Source: Anaerolineales bacterium (GTDB lineage Bacteria > Chloroflexota > Anaerolineae > Anaerolineales > UBA11858). Taken from it: DNA of 64,000 nt. The first letter of the stretch is position 1; every line of letters starts with the position of its first letter. Location of the stretch: the NCBI GenBank assembly GCA_028278545.1, contig JANQED010000167.1, positions 19,160 through 83,159 on the forward strand, read 5' to 3'. The notes under the pieces were generated by a model, which worked only from the letters and a program-made list of their open reading frames with translations, was not told where the DNA came from and did not search any database. Positions 42,743 through 51,442 of this stretch are shown here, in pieces. The position numbers and the translations under genes are program-made.

Positions 42743-43690
42743 TTACGCATCTTCAAGTGCTTCGAGCAGATAATCGATCAGATCGAAAAGATCGACTTCC
42801 GCGCCATATTTGGCGATATCGAAGATCGGCGCGCCGGGGTCGATGTTGACGGCGATGATGTTCTCGGCTTCTGCCATGCCTTCTACGTGTTCGGGGGCAC
42901 CACTGATCCCCAGGGCCAGATAAAGTTTGGGCTTCACCAACTGCCCAGACTTGCCGACCATCCGGGGCGTGGGCAGCCAGCCTTGATCCACAACTGGGCG
43001 CGAAGCGCATACTGCTCCGCCCAATAGCTCGGCCAACTCCTCGGCCAGTTCGATGTTGTCCTCGGTTTGGATGCCCCGTCCGATGGCGATGAGCACATCC
43101 TCTTGGGTGATGTCCACATCGGCGACTTCGGGTTCGATATATTCTTTCAGCGCCACTCTCAGGTCGGCTACATCTACGGCGACTGGCGTGACCTCAGGAG
43201 AGCCACCCTGGCCCTCTTCGGGCTTGTAACCGCCGGGGATCATGGTGATGAGGGTGGTCGTATCGGCCAAATTGCTCTCGGTCATGATCTTCCCGCCGCA
43301 GATTTGGCTGACGATCATCCCATCGTCGATTTTTAAGCAGGAGCTTACCAGGGGCAAGCCCAATCGAGCAGAGAGCACCCCGGCTACGTCGGTACCGATG
43401 GTTGTGCTGCCGAAAAACACCGCTCGGGGCGCGTTTTCGCGGATCAAACCGGCCAGAGCATTCTGATAAGCATCTGAAGTGAACTCAGCCAGGGCGGGAT
43501 CCTCACCATAGAGCACTTTATCCGCGGCCAGATCACCGGCCAGCCCATCTGCATCTTGGCCGAGCAGAATCCCCACTACTTCTCCCCCGGTTTCTTGGGC
43601 CAGATCACGTGCCGCTGCCAGCATGATGTAGGAGATATCGGCAACTTGCTCGCGTACATGTTCGATTACTACATAAATGTCGTTATTCAT
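42743..43690 (-). CDS. etfA: Electron transfer flavoprotein alpha subunit
   Basis: A 315-residue FAD-binding subunit. The C-terminal domain carries ASRPVVDQGWLPTPRMVGKSG, LYLALGISGAPEHVEGM and IIAVNIDPGAPIFDIAKYG, the FAD site; the usual QVGQTG reads MVGKSG here. The ETF dimer takes electrons from acyl-CoA or other dehydrogenases. GAGGAGGAG precedes the ATG; it starts 13 bases after etfB. The downstream HdrD-like membrane protein is its probable oxidant or reductant. Confidence 0.96.
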   Translation of the reverse strand: MNNDIYVVIEHVREQVADISYIMLAAARDLAQETGGEVVGILLGQDADGLAGDLAADKVLYGEDPALAEFTSDAYQNALAGLIRENAPRAVFFGSTTIGTDVAGVLSARLGLPLVSSCLKIDDGMIVSQICGGKIMTESNLADTTTLITMIPGGYKPEEGQGGSPEVTPVAVDVADLRVALKEYIEPEVADVDITQEDVLIAIGRGIQTEDNIELAEELAELLGGAVCASRPVVDQGWLPTPRMVGKSGQLVKPKLYLALGISGAPEHVEGMAEAENIIAVNIDPGAPIFDIAKYGAEVDLFDLIDYLLEALEDA

Positions 43691-43703
43691 CGCTCTCCTC
43701 CTC

Positions 43704-44471
43704 TCACATCACGCCTATTTCTTTGAAAATCTCCACCAGCTTGGCGGCGATTTCCTCTTCGTCCCCCTCGAGCATCTCTGCTCGCTCGGCCGCCTCGGGC
43801 AGATACATGCTGCTGACTTCCAGCCCCCCGCTGGTATCCAGATCGCCCGCATCTACTTCGTCAATGGAAGCTTCCTTCATCATCTGGCGCACCTTGCTGA
43901 CAGCCACATAGCGGGGCGGCTCCTCAGCGGCCTGAATGCCCAATACGGCGGGTAAACTCACTTCCATCTCGGCAATCAAACCCCCAGGATATTCTTTTTG
44001 TACGATGGCCTTGTCGCCTTCCAGGCTTAACCCGGCCACATAGCCCACATAGGTCATGCCCAAGTATTCAGCTAAATAGGGGCCAACCGAACCATCTAAG
44101 TCATCATTCCCCTGAACGCCTGTCAGGATGAGATCGGGCCCAGCATCTTTGGCAGCATCGGCGAAAGCCCGGGCCAGGGCATGGTTGTTGGTACCTTCTT
44201 CGAAATCTCCGATGAGCTTGATGATTCGGTCAGCGCCTTTCGCGGCCGCAGTGAATAACACGTCGTCCATCCCCTCTTGATCTGGGGCGATAACGGTTAC
44301 CTCGCCTCCACTGCGTTCTTTCAATAATATGGCTTGCTCGATAGCGTGGTCGTCGAATTCATTGATGATCAAGCGCAACCAGGTCATGTCCAACGCAGTA
44401 CCACTGTCGGCGATCTCGAGTTCTTCGACGAGATCGGGCACAAGTTTGACGGGAACCATGATATGCGTCAT
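43704..44471 (-). CDS. etfB: Electron transfer flavoprotein beta subunit
   Basis: A 255-residue partner of EtfA. Family landmarks are VPVKLVPDL at the start, NEFDDHAIEQAILLKE (usually NPYD-IAIEEAL), GADRIIKL, LILTGVQGNDDLDGSVGPYLAEYLG and LPAVLGIQ. It binds AMP or a second FAD; the sequence alone does not decide whether this ETF bifurcates. AAAGGAG precedes the ATG. Paired with etfA in the usual order. Confidence 0.95.
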   Translation of the reverse strand: MTHIMVPVKLVPDLVEELEIADSGTALDMTWLRLIINEFDDHAIEQAILLKERSGGEVTVIAPDQEGMDDVLFTAAAKGADRIIKLIGDFEEGTNNHALARAFADAAKDAGPDLILTGVQGNDDLDGSVGPYLAEYLGMTYVGYVAGLSLEGDKAIVQKEYPGGLIAEMEVSLPAVLGIQAAEEPPRYVAVSKVRQMMKEASIDEVDAGDLDTSGGLEVSSMYLPEAAERAEMLEGDEEEIAAKLVEIFKEIGVM

Positions 44472-44589
44472 GCTGTCTCTCCTTTGGTTTTATCCGTAAG
44501 GCCGCTTAAACCGATCTCCTGAGCCGCAAAGCGCGGTTCGGTCAGGCAACATGTGGATCGAATGGCCCAAGCGGGTTGTCATGCGGTTT

Positions 44590-45795
44590 TCAATCCTCCA
44601 TAGCTTCGGCTAATAGCTCAACAACATCCTTGACAGCCAGATTTCCGGCTCCCTCGACCATCTTGGCTGCATCCTCGAAGCGAGGCGGCTCATAGGGGCA
44701 GGCGACGGCCAAAACGTCCGCCCCGGCGGTCACTGCCTCTCTCACGCGCCACTCCGAGAGCCTCACATGAGCCTTTTCCCATTGGAATCCGTCCAACCAC
44801 ATCCCACCCCCACCTCCGCCGCAGCACAGGCTGGTGGTGCGGTTGTGGGGCATTTCCACCAACTCCACCCCTGGGATCGCTTCCAACAACGCACGCGGTT
44901 GGTCGTACACTTTGTTAGCCCTACCCAGGTAGCAAGGATCGTGGTAAGTGACCTTGACCTCGCCATTGCCTTTCAGCAGCGGTTTGAGATCATCCAGTCG
45001 CTCGGCCAGGAATTCGGTGTAATGCTTCACCGAATATTCGATGCCCAGTTCGGGATACTCATTCTTGATGGCGTTGTAAGCGTGGGGGTCAGTGGTGACG
45101 ATCTCTTTGAAATCATAGCGGCTGAAAGCCTTGCCGTTTTTCTCGGCCAGGACTTCGAAAAGACCGCGCTCACCCGCCAACCTTTGGGTATCGCCATCGC
45201 TGTTCTCCTCCGGGCCGAGGATGCCATAGTCAATGCCCAAAGCATTGAGAATGTTATACAGCGCTTTTGTAGTCTGCAAGACACGCGGGTGGTAAGAGGG
45301 ATAATCCCCCACGAACCATAGCACATCCACGGGACGCTTGGCTTTGCGCATGATGGGCACTTCCGGTTGCAGATCTTTGGCCCATTCGGCGCGCTTACGG
45401 GGTGATTCTCCCAGGGGGTTGCCGTAGCGCTGTGAGAACTCCAATGCGCTTTGGAGCTCAGTGGGGACATTGCCAGCCAGCAACATCTCCTCCTTGGTGC
45501 GGGTCATCAGCCCAGGGGTCAGAGGGATGTTCTTAGGGCAAACCTCGGTGCAGGCATAACAGGATACGCACATCCACACGGAGTCGGTCTCCAAGACTTC
45601 GTCGAAGATTCCGGCGCGCATCCAGGCGATCATCCTGCCAGGGGGAAAGTCCATTAAGTAACCGAAAGGGCAAACCCCGCTGCAGTTTGCGCATTGCAGG
45701 CAGGATTTGAGATTATCACCGTCGGTGACATCAAACAGGCTTTCGTAAAATGTTTTCGTAAAAGAGGGGGAATGAGAGACTTCATTCGCTGCCAT
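44590..45795 (-). CDS. Soluble HdrD-like Fe-S protein linked to ETF
   Basis: A 401-residue cytoplasmic protein with two [4Fe-4S] motifs (CLQCANCSGVCP, CVSCYACTEVCP) and two HdrD-type domains. As in the membrane paralogue three genes downstream, the first domain lacks CCG cysteines (WFVGDYPSYH, EENSDGDTQRLAGERGLFE, TTDPHAYN) and the second keeps them (HDPCYLGRAN, SLCCGGGGGGMW, VACPYE). No membrane part. AGGAGG precedes the ATG. First gene of the block, 118 bases before etfB; likely an electron carrier or dehydrogenase partner of the ETF. Confidence 0.88.
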   Translation of the reverse strand: MAANEVSHSPSFTKTFYESLFDVTDGDNLKSCLQCANCSGVCPFGYLMDFPPGRMIAWMRAGIFDEVLETDSVWMCVSCYACTEVCPKNIPLTPGLMTRTKEEMLLAGNVPTELQSALEFSQRYGNPLGESPRKRAEWAKDLQPEVPIMRKAKRPVDVLWFVGDYPSYHPRVLQTTKALYNILNALGIDYGILGPEENSDGDTQRLAGERGLFEVLAEKNGKAFSRYDFKEIVTTDPHAYNAIKNEYPELGIEYSVKHYTEFLAERLDDLKPLLKGNGEVKVTYHDPCYLGRANKVYDQPRALLEAIPGVELVEMPHNRTTSLCCGGGGGGMWLDGFQWEKAHVRLSEWRVREAVTAGADVLAVACPYEPPRFEDAAKMVEGAGNLAVKDVVELLAEAMED

Positions 45796-45999
45796 TTATG
45801 ATACCTCCTGTTCAGCAGATAGGCGAGCTGAGGGTCTTGCACGGGTGACGGCTTCGGCCATACGGAGACCTCCAAAGAATGGCTATTATTTACTTTAACG
45901 AATAGAAGAAAGCATCCAGTTGCAGGGCGGTCCCACCCGATACCCAGCCTGGTCTTTTGCTTTCTGAGTGAATTGGTATCCGAAGAATGTCTCTTGGAG

Positions 46000-46008
46000 A
46001 GTATAGCA
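46000..46008 (-). promoter_or_regulatory. Extended -10 promoter candidate of the redox block
   Basis: On the minus strand TGCTATACT fits TGnTATAnT. The -35 region is weak. The predicted leader to the first gene is about 200 bases, long enough for regulation. Confidence 0.35.
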
Positions 46009-46233
46009 CTAACAATCCTGAAAACACTTCCGGGCAAAAGTGAAATACGTGATTAAGACGTCTGACACTCTTCGACTACGTAATATGTCACATAGGTATA
46101 AGCGATACCTTATGAAAATGATAAATCAGAGTTATGAAAATCATTAGTGATTATTAGCACAAGCGTTTTTGACATTTGTCATCGCCTGTCTGGGGTGGGT
46201 AGAAGCACGACTTTTCAGGTAAGAAACCCTTGG

Positions 46234-46283
46234 AAGATGTCATCTTAACCTTGGGGTTCAACAGGTTGAACGGACGAGGTCCG
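46234..46283. other. Three adjacent perfect palindromes
   Basis: AAGATG-T-CATCTT (46234-46246), GTTCAAC-AG-GTTGAAC (46256-46271) and CGGAC-GAG-GTCCG (46271-46283). Transcribed, they would form a run of hairpins about 130 bases before the transaldolase start; on DNA they could be operators. Confidence 0.55.
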
Positions 46284-46412
46284 TGTTGGCCGCTATACCC
46301 TGGGCCTGATCTTGTTTTCAAGGCTAATTCTCTGAAAATCTTCTGCGGTAAAATACGGTCTAGATTGCATTTTTGAGTAAAGATTGCTGATAAGCGAACT
46401 GAAAGAGTGATG

Positions 46413-47534
46413 ATGAACCCAATTGAGAAGCTCCATTCCCTAGGTCAATCGATTTGGTACGACAACATTGAACGCCGGCTCTTGAACAACGGCGAACTTG
46501 CCGCCATGATCGAACGCGGCGATATCCGCGGGGTGACCTCCAACCCCAGCATTTTCAACAACGCCATTGCCAACTCGAATGATTACGACGATGCGTTAGT
46601 GCCTTTGGCGAAGAGTGGTCTATCTAGAGAAGAGATTTATGAGAGCCTGGCGGTTGCTGATATCCAGGCTGCCTGCGATCTGTTTTTGCCTTTATATAGG
46701 GAAACCCATGGCGATGATGGCTATGTCAGCTTGGAGGTCAGCCCCTATCTTGCCCATGACACGGAGGCCACCTGCCAGGATGCTGCCTGCCTATGGGCGT
46801 GGGTAGATCGCCCCAACTTGATGGTCAAGATACCCGCCACCAAAGCAGGGCTGCCAGCCATCACTCGCTCCATTGCTGCTGGGATCAACGTCAATGTGAC
46901 TTTGATCTTCTCCGTAGAACGTTATGAAGAGGTCATGGAGGCTTATCTGACAGGGCTGGAAGGGCGCCTGGAAGCGGAAGAGCCTATCAACCATGTGGCT
47001 TCGGTGGCTTCCTTTTTTGTCTCGCGCATCGATACGGAAGTTGACAAGCGCATTGACGATCTGTTGGAGGTTTCTGGCCCCAATGCCGAACGCGGGGAAA
47101 CCTTGAAAGGGACGATTGCTATTGCTAACGCCAAAGTGGCTTATGCCCGGCATAAGGAGATGTTCAGCGGCGCGCGTTGGGATAGGCTCAAAGCTAAAGA
47201 AGCCCGGATTCAGCGTCCGTTATGGGCCTCTACCAGCACCAAGAATCCCGCATATCCCGACACAAAGTATGTTGACGAACTTATTGGTCCGGATACGGTC
47301 AATACTGTGCCCCCCAAGACCCTGGAGGCTTTCCACGAGCATGGCATAGCCGAACTGACCTTGGAAACCGATTTAGAGGAAGCGAATACCCTGTTTGCCG
47401 AACTGAAATCTGTGGGCATCTCTATGGATGAAGTTACCCAGGAATTAGAAGATGCCGGCGTGAAATCCTTCGCCGATGCTTTTGCCAATCTGCTGGAGTC
47501 TGTCGAGAAGCGGCGTCTTGAAACAGTAGAATAG
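46413..47534 (+). CDS. tal: Transaldolase
   Basis: A 373-residue pentose-phosphate pathway enzyme that moves a dihydroxyacetone unit between sugar phosphates. Visible family segments: LHSLGQSIWYDNIERRLL, GVTSNPSIFNNAI, VSLEVSPYLAHDTEAT, the Schiff-base Lys in NLMVKIPATKAG, VNVTLIFSVERYEEV, VASFFVSRIDTEVD and LWASTSTKNPAYPDT. The length fits the roughly 370-residue subtype seen in actinobacteria and Chloroflexota. Start among clustered GTG/ATG codons (46407, 46410, 46413) is chosen by spacing to GAAAGAG. Monocistronic. Confidence 0.96.
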   Translation: MNPIEKLHSLGQSIWYDNIERRLLNNGELAAMIERGDIRGVTSNPSIFNNAIANSNDYDDALVPLAKSGLSREEIYESLAVADIQAACDLFLPLYRETHGDDGYVSLEVSPYLAHDTEATCQDAACLWAWVDRPNLMVKIPATKAGLPAITRSIAAGINVNVTLIFSVERYEEVMEAYLTGLEGRLEAEEPINHVASVASFFVSRIDTEVDKRIDDLLEVSGPNAERGETLKGTIAIANAKVAYARHKEMFSGARWDRLKAKEARIQRPLWASTSTKNPAYPDTKYVDELIGPDTVNTVPPKTLEAFHEHGIAELTLETDLEEANTLFAELKSVGISMDEVTQELEDAGVKSFADAFANLLESVEKRRLETVE

Positions 47535-47544
47535 CAGAATTCAA

Positions 47545-47577
47545 AGGCCCTAAAGGTCTCTCATATCTTTAGGGCCT
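47545..47577. terminator. Hairpin after transaldolase
   Basis: AGGCCCTAAAG (47545-47555) pairs perfectly with CTTTAGGGCCT (47567-47577) around an 11-base loop, between convergent genes. No U-tract on either side, so it may be an mRNA 3'-end stem rather than a classical terminator. Confidence 0.6.
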
Positions 47578-47632
47578 AAATATGGGGGAAACCCAAAAAT
47601 TCAGCTGGCGTTTGTCACAGTTTAGCCATGAT

Positions 47633-50311
47633 TCAGGGGTTGACGGCGTTGATGACTGCTTCAACGTTACACCTTCCACTTGTAGTCATATTGCTGTTGA
47701 AAGCTAGCGGTTCATTAGATACGTTGGCCCATTCCGCCAGGCTTCTGGCCGGCAATAACTCGCCAGTATAGCAAACGCTGTCATGATCAGAACCCTCATC
47801 ATAATCGACTAACCTAATTTCTATATCTAGTGCATCACCATCTTTAACAAATACTCTGATCGTATTGTTGTTGGTCATGTATTGAGAGTCTTGTCCTTCG
47901 TAGATGCAAGAGTACTTGTTAGTAGATTGGCACACAGCCCAGTCAGCAAGATCATAAAGCCCTGACTCAACGCGAACAGTGCATCCGGGGCAGTATTGTT
48001 CGCCGTCATGTCCTTCCCAATCGGCTATGTTGATGGCCCGACGAGTATAAGCTAGGTGCTGTCCATTTTCATCACAGAAGAGGTCAAAAAAGCAGGGGGC
48101 ATCTATTAATTTTCCCATGGCAGGGGCTTTTACTCTGAAATAGCCGTAAAGTTCCACATCCTGGGGAGCATCAATAACGACATCGTCATCATCGATCTCA
48201 AAGAATTCAATCGATTGAAAAGTGATGTCAAGGTATTGGGTGGGTTCAACCACCGTTCCAAAAGCTACTTTGGGATCACAAGGAACGCTTTCTATATTGC
48301 TGGGCATTCCATAGTAAACTTCCTGAACAACTGCCTGAGGCCCTGCATCTCCGACAGTGTACGTATCGGGTTCTATAGCGGGTTGGTCTTGTTCGGAGAA
48401 TGTGGGTTTATCAATTTCAACGACAGGTTGATCATCTTCAGTCAGGTTGCTTTTGTCCACATACACTTCTGGTCCAGTAAACTCGTCAGCCGTATAGAAA
48501 CCAACTGCTTTGGGGCCGGGCCTGTACCACAGGCGCACCCGGTAATTTGCTGAACCAGTGCAGCTCAACGGGGGTACGACGAACGCCCTGAGATCAGGCT
48601 CTGTCACGGACCAGGTGAATGTCCCTGCGTTGCTGCTCGAAGAAACTTGGAACCCAACCATCCCTCCCGACGCTTCAGCCAGGGCCAGCAGCTGTGAGTA
48701 ATTCAAACAACTCTCACCAATACCCTCTAGACAGGTGGGGTATTCGCCAAAATCCCAATGCAAATATGGCTGCACTACTCCCGTTCCCTGACTGAGACCA
48801 AATTCGGGATATACAAAACAATAGGCTGCCTGCCCTTGCGCATTTTGCGCATGTGGGGGCAAGTAATTCCTGCACACTTCTGGATCAATGGTTTGGTGGA
48901 GCCAAACTTGAGGGATCACCGGACTGTTTGAAGTTTGCAGCAAGTTATGGTTCCTTTCTGCCGGCATCAAATCGATGCCGGCGGTGGAGACAGGGACGTG
49001 GGGTTCCCCAACCAAGTAGATCGGTTTGAATTCGATTTCAGCATGGATGCCTTCCCCCGGCACAAGCTGGTTGCCTAAGTATACAGGAAATGTTTTCTCG
49101 ACAAAGATATGGCCTATCTGCACAAGATTGCCCCCACTCCATCCCCAGCATACCAGATCCATCCCAGAGCGCGGGGTCATCTCCTCTCCCAGGAACCCGG
49201 GATTCAGCACATTGACAACCGGGCCTCCAATGACAAAGCCTTCATCATCCCTCGGGAGGAATCCAGATACGGGCCAACGGGACCAGTCTACACCATTTGT
49301 AGATTGATAGCAGTAGACCAATTCCGTTTCCACCTCGGGGAACAGCTTGTTGACCTGGAGGGAGTACCCCCGTGAAACCCCCAATTCTGGCGGGCAGTCG
49401 GCGGGATCGATTTTCACCGTTGCCAGATTGCTGTCGGCCTGCCCCTGGTCGTTGAAGGCTGAAACATAATAGGTAACCGTGCCTGGCAAGCCTCCATCCG
49501 TAAAGCTGATCCATGCCGGCTGGGAGTTGGCACTCAAGGCAGCCACTTGGACCCAGTCTGGGGAGTAAGAATCCTCCTTATAGATCAGAAAGCCCTCTTC
49601 ATTGTCTGAAAGATCATGGATCAATAGTTCTGCCGCGCATCCTTGGGGGTCAGCAACCAGCTCAGGGGCGGCAGGGCTTTCATCGGCGGTGAGACTGTTG
49701 ATCCAATCCCCGGGAGAGCCGCTCCAGCCATTTGCCGCGCCGACGGCGGCGTCAGCGCCTGGCGGGCTGGGCGGGATGTATCCGCTGCCGCCGGGAGCAG
49801 GCTGAACAACAGGAGAAACATCTGGATCTGGCAGGGCAGCCGCTCTATCCGTCTCCGTTTGCGTTACGAAAACGACCACCTGGGCTGACATGGCTTTATT
49901 CCCCTCGGTGTCAACCGCTGCGGCAATAAGAGAATGGCTTCCAGGCTCAATGGGCAGCCAGGAGAAAAAAGCCGAGAAAGGATGCACCCCTCCACCAGGC
50001 GCAGCCTGCACCCCCGCTAATTGGCCATCCACCCATAATTCCATGGAGAGGAAAGCCTGCGGGCCAATGGCGGTGGCGTTCACCAGCAAAGATTCGCCTG
50101 CTTCCAATTGGAGGCCATTCCAAAGGTTGCTAAATGAAACCTGAACGGGTGGGGCGTCACCGCTTGGCTGCCCTCCAGAGTCCTGGTAATTGGAGAAATT
50201 GGTCACTACAGTGCCTACGATGATGGCAACCGCAAAAGCCGTAACGCCAACTACTGAGCCTAATAGTAAGAATTTCAACCGGTTGGATTTTGGAAGATAT
50301 GGTTCGCTCAT
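47633..50311 (-). CDS. Large membrane-anchored extracellular protein, unknown
   Basis: An 892-residue protein with one N-terminal helix (about 14-35) after a short basic tail, and the rest outside. Residues about 55-150 look like an Ig-like domain (SMELWVDGQLAGVQ, PGSHSLIAAAVDTEGN). A Pro/Gly-rich linker leads to a fibronectin III-like stretch (EEGFLIYKEDSYSPDWVQVAAL, VTYYVSAFNDQGQADSNLA). The remaining 550 residues with many Cys are not recognised; an acidic patch EIDDDDVVIDAPQD may bind calcium. It follows a lipoprotein gene by 21 bases, so the two likely act together at the cell surface. Confidence 0.8.
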   Translation of the reverse strand: MSEPYLPKSNRLKFLLLGSVVGVTAFAVAIIVGTVVTNFSNYQDSGGQPSGDAPPVQVSFSNLWNGLQLEAGESLLVNATAIGPQAFLSMELWVDGQLAGVQAAPGGGVHPFSAFFSWLPIEPGSHSLIAAAVDTEGNKAMSAQVVVFVTQTETDRAAALPDPDVSPVVQPAPGGSGYIPPSPPGADAAVGAANGWSGSPGDWINSLTADESPAAPELVADPQGCAAELLIHDLSDNEEGFLIYKEDSYSPDWVQVAALSANSQPAWISFTDGGLPGTVTYYVSAFNDQGQADSNLATVKIDPADCPPELGVSRGYSLQVNKLFPEVETELVYCYQSTNGVDWSRWPVSGFLPRDDEGFVIGGPVVNVLNPGFLGEEMTPRSGMDLVCWGWSGGNLVQIGHIFVEKTFPVYLGNQLVPGEGIHAEIEFKPIYLVGEPHVPVSTAGIDLMPAERNHNLLQTSNSPVIPQVWLHQTIDPEVCRNYLPPHAQNAQGQAAYCFVYPEFGLSQGTGVVQPYLHWDFGEYPTCLEGIGESCLNYSQLLALAEASGGMVGFQVSSSSNAGTFTWSVTEPDLRAFVVPPLSCTGSANYRVRLWYRPGPKAVGFYTADEFTGPEVYVDKSNLTEDDQPVVEIDKPTFSEQDQPAIEPDTYTVGDAGPQAVVQEVYYGMPSNIESVPCDPKVAFGTVVEPTQYLDITFQSIEFFEIDDDDVVIDAPQDVELYGYFRVKAPAMGKLIDAPCFFDLFCDENGQHLAYTRRAINIADWEGHDGEQYCPGCTVRVESGLYDLADWAVCQSTNKYSCIYEGQDSQYMTNNNTIRVFVKDGDALDIEIRLVDYDEGSDHDSVCYTGELLPARSLAEWANVSNEPLAFNSNMTTSGRCNVEAVINAVNP

Positions 50312-50332
50312 AAGAAGGCCTCCGATAATTCT

Positions 50333-51196
50333 CTACGGCGTACAGGGATTGCCTGGAGCAGCGCCAGCTGGGCAAGGGGCGACGCAGTCGATGGCTCCTC
50401 CAGGTTGACGCACTGTACAGCCTTCAACTGGCGTCTCTGTTGGGGTCGCGGTTGGTGTGGGGGTAGCTGTAGGCGTGGGCAGGGGATTGAAAAGGGGGAC
50501 GTTTTCGCAATCTCCAGAGGTTTCGACAAGGGCGTTATCCTTGGGAACGGTACACTCAACGCCATTGTTCACGCCGATTACTTTCCAGAGGAACTGGCTT
50601 TGGCCGATTACAGGTGCCGACTGCTCTGGCGTGAAGCTGTCCACAGGTTCGTAACCTGGTCCAGGGCGGCAAAACAGGTTCACAAGGGCAGTGAGTGTAC
50701 AGGCTTCCATCTCTTCCTGTGTTGCGGTGGGCGTGGCTGTCGCGGTCGTGGTCGGTGAAGCTGGTTCATCATCCTCGATTTCTTCACCTATGATTATCAC
50801 TCGAACTTGAGCAGGAGCGCCAAACTCCCCATCGCCTCCGGAGAGAACCTCAATCAAGTATGTACCAGGCGCAGGAGGAGACCAAAGGTATTCCCCCAGG
50901 AATAATGTCGGGGATCCCCTCCCTGAACTTGATGGCATGGCAGATACTTTAGCTGCAAAAACCCCGTTGATATGGACCTCGAATTCGGTCACTCCGCCGG
51001 GGCTGGAACCGTGAAAAACGATCTTGTATGGCTCCAAGGGGAGATTTGCATTTTGGAGCGGGGCATCTATCCAGGTTTGAACCGGCTTGGGTATCGAGGC
51101 AATATCTGGCGAGATTCCTAATTTTGTGGGCTTCTTGCATGCTGATCCCGTAAGACAAAGGATCGCAAAGATCAATACCGCACCCTTTTTTATCAT
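50333..51196 (-). CDS. Lipoprotein with Pro-Thr linkers, unknown
   Basis: A 287-residue secreted protein. The signal peptide ends in LCLTGSAC, whose Cys21 is a likely lipid site although the lipobox is not perfect. An Ig-like region (about 40-135) includes TEFEVHINGVFAAKVSA and GTYLIEVLSGGDG, similar in style to the first domain of the next gene. Pro-Thr-Ala repeats (TTTATATPTAT, TPTATPTPTATPTETP) separate small Cys-rich modules (FCRPGPGYEPVDSF, a variable-SH3-like fragment). The start at 51196 follows GGAGGAGG. Confidence 0.82.
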   Translation of the reverse strand: MIKKGAVLIFAILCLTGSACKKPTKLGISPDIASIPKPVQTWIDAPLQNANLPLEPYKIVFHGSSPGGVTEFEVHINGVFAAKVSAMPSSSGRGSPTLFLGEYLWSPPAPGTYLIEVLSGGDGEFGAPAQVRVIIIGEEIEDDEPASPTTTATATPTATQEEMEACTLTALVNLFCRPGPGYEPVDSFTPEQSAPVIGQSQFLWKVIGVNNGVECTVPKDNALVETSGDCENVPLFNPLPTPTATPTPTATPTETPVEGCTVRQPGGAIDCVAPCPAGAAPGNPCTP

Positions 51197-51370
51197 GTCC
51201 TCCTCCATTGGCGCAGAGGCGCCCCAAGCTAATATTGTGCCCTAGATTTATATTTTACCGGGAAATGATGTAGTGAAGTGCGATGCCGACATAATTGGTA
51301 GTAAGTATAGATGATAGTAATGTGAAAAGCAATGCTACTAACTCAGGACTCGTAGAGCCTCATTCCAAAA

Positions 51371-51404
51371 AACGCCCCTGAAGAATCCAATCTTCAGGGG
51401 CGTT
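51371..51404 (-). terminator. Intrinsic terminator of the DUF4342 gene
   Basis: AACGCCCCTGAAG and CTTCAGGGGCGTT form a 13-bp stem with an eight-base loop. On the minus strand it is followed by a run of T (TTTTTTGG), 39 bases after the gene's stop. Confidence 0.85.
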
Positions 51405-51442
51405 GCGTTTTCAAGGGATCAAGTATGTAGTCCGGAGTGTAT

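Larger units (their letters stand above)
45796..46412. other. 617-base non-coding divergent region with several palindromes
   Basis: No convincing reading frame. It separates the leftward redox block from transaldolase. Inverted repeats are AGGTAT/ATACCT (46094-46110), AATCA/TGATT (46139-46152), TGACA/TGTCA (46171-46182), and three back-to-back palindromes in 46234-46283. It should hold both promoters and regulator sites; a small structured RNA is possible. Confidence 0.7.

Noticed and set aside
23456..45795. Archaeal (methanogen) origin for the Hdr-Mvh region
   Set aside because: Shine-Dalgarno sites, histidine kinases, NarL-type regulator and a bacterial split cytochrome b/Rieske set argue for a bacterial genome; transfer of single modules in the past cannot be excluded.
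45654..46037. Minus-strand frame extending upstream of the redox block
   Set aside because: It overlaps the HdrD-like gene in another frame and lacks a ribosome site or recognisable protein features.
46170..46175. TTGACA as a plus-strand -35 box for transaldolase
   Set aside because: No -10 sequence at a usable distance; it is more likely part of the TGACA/TGTCA palindrome.
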